Origin: JBKDZR01 sp047971485
GTDB lineage: Bacteria > Pseudomonadota > Alphaproteobacteria > Rhodobacterales > Rhodobacteraceae
Assembly: GCA_047971485.1 (NCBI GenBank)
Contig: JBKDZR010000038.1
Location: 1-55,192, forward strand
DNA length: 55,192 nucleotides
Direction: 5' to 3'
Below, in pieces: positions 49,406 to 55,192 of the stretch. A model generated the notes under the pieces. The model was not told where the DNA came from, did no database searches, and saw only the letters and a program-made list of their open reading frames with translations. The first letter of the stretch is position 1; each line of letters begins with the position of its first letter. Position numbers and translations under genes: made by a program.

Positions 49406-50086
49406 TCAGGTCTTGTCCTCGGCAACGGGCGCATCGGCCAGAACCGGCTGATTGGCGGCGGTCATCGCCGCCACAAAGGCCCGCAGCGTCGCCCGCGCTT
49501 CGTCGTTGGAAATCGGCAGGGTGCGGTGGCCGGTCACCGACAGGGCCACGATTCGATCCTTGAGCGACAGCACCGCGCGCCAGGACAAATCCGACAGGTC
49601 CTCGGGGCGGGCCACACTGCGATCCCGCACCCGCAGATACAGGACATCGCCCTCGATCGCGCTGCTCATGATCGAGATGGGATCTGGCACCCCGTCATAG
49701 GCCAGCGCCGCCCGCCCCTGACTGGAACGGAAGAAAGACAACAGCCGTTCCGGTCCCGGGCGCATCGGCTGATCCGTCCGGGGCGAAATCAGCGCCGTCA
49801 GAACACCGGGCGTATCCGGCGCATTGCCTTCGTCGCGCAGGGTCGCGCAATTGCCCAGCATCACGAAGGCACCGCTGGACCGGTCCTGCACCGTCTTGCC
49901 GTCAATGCAATACCCCGAGGGACCAACGATGGTCACATCGCGCTCCGAAACACGCAGGGCCTGAACGGGGCCACGCATGCCATAGGACTGCCCCGCCAGA
50001 CCGGGCCCGTCGCTGCATCCGGCCAGCACCACCGTCAGGGCCAGCGCCCCGACGATGCCGGATGTCTTACAGGTCCGCGTAGACAT
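49406..50086 (-). CDS. Uncharacterised lipoprotein
   Basis: 226-residue predicted lipoprotein. The signal MSTRTCKTSGIVGALALTVV ends in the lipobox LAGC (Cys about residue 24). The mature part has two further cysteines (YCIDGK and LGNCATL) that could form a disulfide, then a C-terminal stretch with no family that I recognise. The start codon at 50086 lies inside ilvD, whose stop codon is at 50067: the genes overlap by 20 bases, so it is probably translated from the ilvD mRNA. A similar gene next to ilvD occurs in relatives, from memory. Function unknown. Confidence 0.75.
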   Translation of the reverse strand: MSTRTCKTSGIVGALALTVVLAGCSDGPGLAGQSYGMRGPVQALRVSERDVTIVGPSGYCIDGKTVQDRSSGAFVMLGNCATLRDEGNAPDTPGVLTALISPRTDQPMRPGPERLLSFFRSSQGRAALAYDGVPDPISIMSSAIEGDVLYLRVRDRSVARPEDLSDLSWRAVLSLKDRIVALSVTGHRTLPISNDEARATLRAFVAAMTAANQPVLADAPVAEDKT

Positions 50087-51800
50087 GGGCCTCGGCCCCA
50101 CCCCCGGGATGGGTGACCGCGCCCTTGCGGGTGGATCCGACCAGCTGGGCGTATTTCCACAGCGCGCCAGAGGCATAGATCGTCTTGCGCGGGCCTTTCC
50201 AGTCGGCCTTGCGGGCCTCCAGCTCCGCATCGCTGAGGGCGACGGAAATCTCGCCCTTGATCGCGTCGATGGTGATCATGTCGCCGTTCTTCAGCAGGGC
50301 GATGGGGCCGCAATGGGCCGCCTCGGGCCCGACATGGCCCACACAGAAACCCCGCGTCGCGCCGGAAAAGCGGCCGTCGGTGATCAACGCCACCTTCTTG
50401 CCCATGCCCTGACCGGACAGGGCGGCGGTGGTGGACAGCATCTCGCGCATGCCGGGGCCGCCAGCGGGGCCTTCGTTGCGGATGACGATGACCTCGCCTT
50501 CCTTGTAGGCGCGCTTCTGGACGGCCTCAAAGGCCTCTTCCTCGCATTCGAACACGCGGGCCGGGCCGGTGAAAACCTGGTTTTCCTCGGGGATACCCGC
50601 AACTTTCACGATGGCGCCTTCGGGGGCAAGGTTGCCCTGCAGGCCGACAACACCGCCGGTCTTGGTGATCGGGGTCTCCACCGGATAGATCACCGTGCCA
50701 TCGGCTTCGCGGTCGATCAGATCCAGTTCCTCGCCCATCGTCTTGCCCGAGGCGGTCATGCAATCCTCATGGATCAGCCCGGCCTTGCGCAGCTCACGCA
50801 GGACAACGGGAACGCCACCGGCCTCATAGAGATCTTTGGCGACATACTGGCCGCCCGGCTTGAGATCGACGAAATAAGGCGTGTCACGGAAGATATCGCA
50901 CACGTCCAGCAGGTCGAAATCAATCCCCGCCTCATGGGCGATGGCCGGCAGGTGCAGCCCGCCATTGGTCGAGCCCCCGGTGCAGGCCACAACGCGCGCG
51001 GCGTTTTCCAGCGCCTTGCGGGTCACGATATCCCGGGCCCGGATGTTTTTCTCCAGCAAGGTCATGACGGCAGCGCCCGAGGCCTCGCCGTACTGATCGC
51101 GGGATTCGTAAGGTGCGGGCGCGCCGGAGGAATTCATCAACGCCAGGCCAATCGCTTCGGACACACAAGCCATGGTGTTGGCGGTATACTGCCCGCCACA
51201 GGCCCCGGCCGAAGGACAGGCGACACGTTCAATGATCGCCAGTTCGGCATCCGACATGGTACCGGCCTGATGCTGGCCCACGGCCTCGAACACGTCTTGA
51301 ACCACCACGTCCTTGCCGTTCAGCCGACCCGGCAGGATCGAGCCGCCATAGATGAACACCGACGGCACGTTCAGCCGCACCATAGCCATCATCATGCCCG
51401 GCAGGGACTTGTCACACCCGGCCAGCCCGACGATGGCATCATAGCAATGGCCCCGCATGGTCAGTTCCACGGTGTCGGCAATCGCATCGCGCGAGGCCAG
51501 CGAAGACCGCATGCCTTCATGCCCCATGGCCATGCCATCCGTCACGGTGATGGTGGTGAATTCGCGCGGCGTGCCACTGGCGGATTTGACCCCCATCTTC
51601 ACCGCCTGGGCCTGACGGTTCAGCGCGATGTTGCACGGCGCGGCCTCGTTCCAGCAGGTAGCGACCCCCACCAGCGGCTGGTGGATCTCGTCCTCGCTCA
51701 GGCCCATGGCATAAAGGTAGGACCGGTGCGGGGCACGCTCGGGACCTTCGGTCACATGGCGGCTGGGAAGTCTGGATTTGTCGAACTGGCGCTTGAGCAT
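50067..51800 (-). CDS. ilvD: Dihydroxy-acid dehydratase
   Basis: 577-residue [2Fe-2S] enzyme for the last shared step of valine and isoleucine (and pantothenate) biosynthesis: it converts 2,3-dihydroxy-acids to 2-keto-acids. The cluster ligands are Cys56 (in AAPCN), Cys129 (in GLAGCDKSLPG) and Cys201 (in SAGACGG), and Lys131 in CDK is the carbamylated lysine that binds Mg. The ATG at 51800 has GGAGG five bases upstream; a 27-codon upstream extension is unrelated. The [2Fe-2S] motif and length place it in the bacterial IlvD group. It is divergent from the CPBP gene and overlaps the lipoprotein gene. Confidence 0.96.
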   Translation of the reverse strand: MLKRQFDKSRLPSRHVTEGPERAPHRSYLYAMGLSEDEIHQPLVGVATCWNEAAPCNIALNRQAQAVKMGVKSASGTPREFTTITVTDGMAMGHEGMRSSLASRDAIADTVELTMRGHCYDAIVGLAGCDKSLPGMMMAMVRLNVPSVFIYGGSILPGRLNGKDVVVQDVFEAVGQHQAGTMSDAELAIIERVACPSAGACGGQYTANTMACVSEAIGLALMNSSGAPAPYESRDQYGEASGAAVMTLLEKNIRARDIVTRKALENAARVVACTGGSTNGGLHLPAIAHEAGIDFDLLDVCDIFRDTPYFVDLKPGGQYVAKDLYEAGGVPVVLRELRKAGLIHEDCMTASGKTMGEELDLIDREADGTVIYPVETPITKTGGVVGLQGNLAPEGAIVKVAGIPEENQVFTGPARVFECEEEAFEAVQKRAYKEGEVIVIRNEGPAGGPGMREMLSTTAALSGQGMGKKVALITDGRFSGATRGFCVGHVGPEAAHCGPIALLKNGDMITIDAIKGEISVALSDAELEARKADWKGPRKTIYASGALWKYAQLVGSTRKGAVTHPGGGAEAHVYADL

Positions 51801-51834
51801 CTGATCCTCCGGGCTGATCCGAACGGGAATAGGC

Positions 51835-51852
51835 GGGCGCGGGCGCGGGCGC
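51835..51852. repeat. Three tandem GGGCGC units upstream of ilvD
   Basis: GGGCGC is repeated three times without a break, 35 bp upstream of the ilvD start codon in the 153-bp divergent gap. It is a low-complexity stretch with no evident role. Confidence 0.8.
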
Positions 51853-51953
51853 AAGGGCACAGGCCGGCAAACTGCGGCCATGGCGGCAGGTTAGCGGTTG
51901 CCACAAGGGGCAAAACCGGTCCTTTTGCGCGGGATGCCGCACTGTGACAGCCC

Positions 51954-52862
51954 ATGACCCCAGCCGCCCCCGACCCCGCCACCCCAAATCGGTTCGCCCG
52001 CTTCATCGCCCCGGCCCGGGCACGGGCCGGGCTGATCCGGCTGCTGGCCGGGCTGGGGCTGATCCTGGCGGTCTATCTGGGGCTCAATGGCGGGCTGTTC
52101 GCCCTGACAGTCCGGATCCTGGGCACCCCCCGGGCCGAGGACATTGCCCTGACCCTCGCCAGCGGCGCCACGCCCGGGGCCGCGCTGACCTTGTTGGCCA
52201 GCTTTCTGCCGCTGATCGCCGGAACCTGGCTGGTCGTGCGCCTGCTGCATCGCCGCCCCTTCGCCACGCTGTTCGGACCATCCACACGGCTGGGCCAGGA
52301 TGTGATCCGTGCCACCGGCCTGCTGCTGGTGCTGTTTCTGCCCTATTTCGCCCTCTGGTCGCTGTTTTTCGACACATTGCCGAACCTGTCACCGGGGCTC
52401 TGGCTGGCGCTGCTGCCGCTCAGCCTCGCCGGTATTGCCCTGCAAACCCTGGCCGAGGAACTGGTATTTCGCGGCTATCTGATCCAGCAACTGGCAGCAC
52501 GCGGCCTGCCCCGGCTGATCTGGGCCGGGGGACCTGCCATGCTGTTCGCCGCCCTTCACATCGACCCAACCGGCACATTGGGCATGGCCGGGCCGATCGC
52601 TGCGCTGCTCTTTGCCCTGATCGCCACGGATCTGACGGTGCGCAGCGGCGGGCTGGGCCTGGCCTGGGGGCTGCACCTGGCCAACAACCTGGTGGCGATC
52701 ACCGGCATCGCCACCGGCCCGGTTCTGAGCGGGCTGGCCCTGCGCCTGGCCCCCTATGGACCAGCCGCCCTGATCACCCAACCCCTGCTGCTGGCCGCCG
52801 AGATCTTGCCGATCCTGATCGCCTGGCTGATCCTGCGGGCCCGGCTGCGGCGGTCCCGCTGA
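51954..52862 (+). CDS. CPBP-family intramembrane metalloprotease (CAAX/Abi type)
   Basis: 302-residue membrane protein with about eight hydrophobic helices. The CPBP motif 1 is TLAEELVFRGYL (the EExxxR pattern) near residue 165; motif 2 is FAALH near residue 200, and motif 3 is LAWGLHLANNLVA near residue 240. The catalytic glutamates, arginine and histidines are present. Family members process CAAX proteins in eukaryotes; in bacteria the role is usually unknown, and some act in bacteriocin immunity. The start at 51954 has only a weak ribosome-binding site. It is divergent from ilvD and precedes accD by 94 bp. Confidence 0.88.
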   Translation: MTPAAPDPATPNRFARFIAPARARAGLIRLLAGLGLILAVYLGLNGGLFALTVRILGTPRAEDIALTLASGATPGAALTLLASFLPLIAGTWLVVRLLHRRPFATLFGPSTRLGQDVIRATGLLLVLFLPYFALWSLFFDTLPNLSPGLWLALLPLSLAGIALQTLAEELVFRGYLIQQLAARGLPRLIWAGGPAMLFAALHIDPTGTLGMAGPIAALLFALIATDLTVRSGGLGLAWGLHLANNLVAITGIATGPVLSGLALRLAPYGPAALITQPLLLAAEILPILIAWLILRARLRRSR

Positions 52863-52956
52863 CTGACAGGCCCTGCCCGCGCCCACACGCCTGTGATTGC
52901 AATCCCGCGCCACGCGGATTATCTGGGCCGGCAAGCCGCCGCAGGACAGACAAGCG

Positions 52957-53916
52957 ATGAACTGGATCTCGAACTACGTCCGCCCCACCATCAACTCGCT
53001 GTTTTCCCGACGCGAGATGCCCGACAACCTATGGACCAAATGCGACGAATGCGGGTCCATGCTGTTTCACCGCGAACTGGCGACCAGCCTGAATGTCTGC
53101 CCAAATTGCGGACATCACATGCAGATCTCGCCCCGCGACCGGTTCACGGCGCTGTTCGACAACGGGATATTCAAGGAAATCAAGGTGCCCGCCCCGGTCA
53201 CCGATCCCCTGCATTTCCGCGACAGCAAACGCTACAGCGACCGCATGAAAGCCGCGCAGAAAACCACCGGTGAACCCGAGGCGATGCTGGTCGCCGAAGG
53301 GGAAATCGGCCGTACCCCGATTGTCGCGGTGGCGCAGGATTTCTCGTTCATGGCCGGGTCGATGGGCATGTATGTTGGCAATGCCATCGTCACCGCCGCC
53401 GAAACCGCAGTGAAGAAAAAGCGCCCCCTGGTGCTGTTCTCGGCTGCCGGTGGTGCGCGGATGCAGGAAGGCATCCTGTCGCTGATGCAGATGCCGCGCA
53501 GTACCGTGGCCATCGAGATGCTGAAAGAGGCGGGCTTGCCCTATATTGCGGTGCTGACCCATCCGACCACCGGCGGCGTCACCGCCAGCTACGCGATGCT
53601 GGGGGATGTCCAGGTCGCCGAGCCGGGGGCGCTGATCTGTTTCGCCGGGCCGCGGGTCATCGAACAGACGATCCGCGAAACCCTGCCCGAAGGCTTCCAG
53701 CGCGCTGAGTATTTGCTGGATCACGGCATGCTGGATCGGGTAATCGCGCGCAAGGACATGCGGCTGGAACTGATCGTGATGCTGCGCATGCTGCTGGATC
53801 TGCCGCCGCCGATCATGGGCGAGTTGCCCGCGCCCGGCGCGGTTTCCGAAGCTGCGCCAAACCCCGTGCCCGAGGCCGCCGCGCCCCCGGCCAAGGATGG
53901 ATCTTCCACAAAGTGA
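52957..53916 (+). CDS. accD: Acetyl-CoA carboxylase carboxyltransferase subunit beta
   Basis: 319-residue beta subunit of the carboxyltransferase that makes malonyl-CoA for fatty-acid synthesis with AccA. The N-terminal zinc ribbon has Cys29 and Cys32 (TKCDECGS), Cys48 and Cys51 (VCPNCGHH). The crotonase-type core has LFSAAGGARMQEGILSL and the oxyanion glycine loop. The C-terminus has the variable tail rich in Ala and Pro. I use the ATG at 52957 with AGGA ten bases upstream; the frame starts 60 bases earlier without family similarity. accD-folC is the standard order in alphaproteobacteria. Confidence 0.96.
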   Translation: MNWISNYVRPTINSLFSRREMPDNLWTKCDECGSMLFHRELATSLNVCPNCGHHMQISPRDRFTALFDNGIFKEIKVPAPVTDPLHFRDSKRYSDRMKAAQKTTGEPEAMLVAEGEIGRTPIVAVAQDFSFMAGSMGMYVGNAIVTAAETAVKKKRPLVLFSAAGGARMQEGILSLMQMPRSTVAIEMLKEAGLPYIAVLTHPTTGGVTASYAMLGDVQVAEPGALICFAGPRVIEQTIRETLPEGFQRAEYLLDHGMLDRVIARKDMRLELIVMLRMLLDLPPPIMGELPAPGAVSEAAPNPVPEAAAPPAKDGSSTK

Positions 53917-55187
53917 CACGCCCCTCGTCTGACATCCTTCTCGACAGGATGATGACGCTGCACCCCAAGGTCATCGATCTGACCCTGGGCCGCGTCGAGC
54001 GCCTGCTGGCCGCCATGGGCCATCCCGAACGCGCCCTGCCCCCGGTGATTCACATCGCCGGGACCAATGGCAAGGGATCGACCCTGGCGATGATCCGCGC
54101 CGGGATCGAAGGCGCCGGCCAAAGCGCCCATGTCTACAGCTCGCCCCATCTGGCCCGGTTCCACGAACGGATCCGCCTGGCGGGCAAGCTGATCGACGAA
54201 GCCGCGCTCAGCGCCCTTCTGGATGACTGCCTGACCGCCAACGGCCCGGAACAGATCACCTTTTTCGAGATCACAACCGTTGCCGCGCTGGTCGCCTTTG
54301 CCCGTACTCCGGCCGACTGGACCCTGCTGGAGGTCGGGCTTGGCGGGCGGGTCGATGCCACCAATGTCCTCGACACCCCGGCACTGACCATCATCACCCC
54401 GGTCTCGCTGGATCACGAACAGTTCCTGGGCGATACCCTGACCAAGATCGCCACCGAAAAGGCCGGGATCATCAAGCGCGGTGTGCCCTGTGTGGTCGGT
54501 CCGCAAACGGATGAAGGCCTGGCCGCGATCGAGGCCCGGGCCGACCAGCTGGGCGCCCCCCTTCTGGTCCATGGCCAGCACTGGCATGCCTGGATGGAAC
54601 GCGACCGGCTGATCGTGCAGGATGAGAACGGGCTGGTCGATCTGCCCCTGCCGGTACTGCGCGGCGCCCACCAGATCACCAATGCCGGGGCCGCCGTGGT
54701 TGCCTTGCGCAGGTTAGGATTTGCCGAACCCGCGCTGGAGGCCGCCGTCACCCAAGCCGACTGGCCCGCCCGCATGCAGCGCCTGACCGGCACCGCCTGG
54801 AACCGGCTGGCCCCCGAGGCCGAGCTGTGGCTGGATGGCGGACACAACCCCGCCGCCGGGATCGCCCTGGCCGAAACGCTGGACGCCCTGCCGCCGCGTG
54901 AGACGCACCTGATCTGCGGGATGCTGAACACCAAGGATGTCAGTGGTTACCTGCGCCCTCTGGCCAAGGCCGCCGCCAGCCTGACCGCCGTGTCGATCCC
55001 GGATTCCGACGCCACCCTCAGCGCCAAAGACACAGCCGGGGCGGCCAGTCGCGCCGGCTTTGCCCAGACCCGAACCGCGCCGGACACGGCAACGGCCCTG
55101 CGGGACCTGGCCGAAACCTCCCCTGGATCCCGGATCCTGATCTGCGGATCACTTTATCTGGCCGGGGCCATCCTGCGCGGGGTCTAG
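53913..55187 (+). CDS. folC: Folylpolyglutamate synthase/dihydrofolate synthase
   Basis: 424-residue Mur-ligase-family enzyme that adds glutamate to dihydropteroate and folates. The ATP P-loop is HIAGTNGKGSTLAMI near residue 50, then VYSSPHLARFHERI. EVGLGGRVDATNV is the family signature, and SLDHEQFLGDTLTKIATEKA follows. LDGGHNPAAG lies in the C-terminal domain. The start is a GTG at 53913 that overlaps the accD stop codon by four bases (GTGA), so the two are coupled. The stop codon TAG lies at 55185-55187, five bases before the window ends. Confidence 0.95.
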   Translation: MTRPSSDILLDRMMTLHPKVIDLTLGRVERLLAAMGHPERALPPVIHIAGTNGKGSTLAMIRAGIEGAGQSAHVYSSPHLARFHERIRLAGKLIDEAALSALLDDCLTANGPEQITFFEITTVAALVAFARTPADWTLLEVGLGGRVDATNVLDTPALTIITPVSLDHEQFLGDTLTKIATEKAGIIKRGVPCVVGPQTDEGLAAIEARADQLGAPLLVHGQHWHAWMERDRLIVQDENGLVDLPLPVLRGAHQITNAGAAVVALRRLGFAEPALEAAVTQADWPARMQRLTGTAWNRLAPEAELWLDGGHNPAAGIALAETLDALPPRETHLICGMLNTKDVSGYLRPLAKAAASLTAVSIPDSDATLSAKDTAGAASRAGFAQTRTAPDTATALRDLAETSPGSRILICGSLYLAGAILRGV

Positions 55188-55192
55188 GACCA

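Noticed and set aside
1..55192. CRISPR arrays, rRNA or tRNA genes, prophage genes
   Set aside because: No regularly spaced repeat array, cloverleaf or rRNA-like stretch, and no phage structural or integrase gene was recognised.

Overview
The window is a high-GC, gene-dense chromosomal segment of an alphaproteobacterium, almost certainly of the family Rhodobacteraceae. This rests on the look of the proteins (rpoA, secY, rplO, amtB/glnK, the MlaA with a DPYA-repeat tail, the MDR-MTEMEAF type LysR) and on a CCTCCTCCC-loop small RNA of the 'cuckoo' type known from this group. I cannot name the genus. No rRNA, tRNA, CRISPR, prophage or complete insertion sequence was seen.

Layout. 1-5,700: the distal spc/alpha ribosomal operon on the minus strand (rplO-secY-adk-rpsM-rpsK-rpoA-rplQ) with its own predicted promoter. 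It is preceded by a cuckoo-type sRNA gene and not by the usual rpsE-rpmD. 5,800-9,100 (+): uspA, nfu (Fe-S delivery), tsaB and rimI (tRNA t6A synthesis and protein acetylation), moaA (molybdopterin). 9,200-14,600: an M20 amidohydrolase, a phasin, and two convergent selenium genes (a SelD with a fused flavoprotein dehydrogenase domain, and the tRNA 2-selenouridine synthase mnmH). 14,700-22,700: two MacB/LolCDE-like ABC systems flanking tesA. One is of YbbA-YbbP type and lies divergent to tesA; the other ends in an AttH/CrtC-like lipocalin protein. 22,900-26,500: allA, a small doubtful ORF, a flavin reductase and recQ. 26,800-31,100: glnK-amtB ammonium module and a class A penicillin-binding protein. 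31,400-36,100: mlaA-mlaC lipid transport operon and an orphan type I secretion ABC/HlyD pair. 36,200-45,800: mostly single housekeeping or accessory enzymes (RidA, GDPD, FemAB-like acyltransferase, phhB, peroxiredoxin, ferredoxin reductase, rsmD, map, sfsA, CinA-like, GNAT, OmpA-like). 45,800-47,300: the only clear mobile trace, an IS481-type transposase tail fused to a perfect hairpin, then a LysR regulator. 47,300-55,192: fadH-like dienoyl-CoA reductase, a lipoprotein, ilvD, a CPBP protease, accD and folC.

How the genes work together. Many neighbours are translationally coupled through ATGA/GTGA overlaps (secY-adk, tsaB-rimI, both ABC-FtsX pairs, T1SS ABC-HlyD, GNAT-OmpA, accD-folC). Pathway logic is visible for selenium (SelD makes selenophosphate, MnmH uses it), nitrogen (GlnK gates AmtB), outer-membrane lipid transport (MlaA-MlaC) and fatty acids/folate (accD-folC).

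The most interesting signal is the cuckoo-type sRNA at about 5,549-5,632 (minus). It has two stem-loops, each presenting CCTCCTCCC, a promoter-like element just upstream and a T-rich 3' end, and it stands directly in front of the ribosomal-protein operon. Second are three copies of the perfect palindrome TGTGATCACA within 114 bp around the convergent phhB/peroxiredoxin stop codons. All calls come from reading the sequence; no database search was run.
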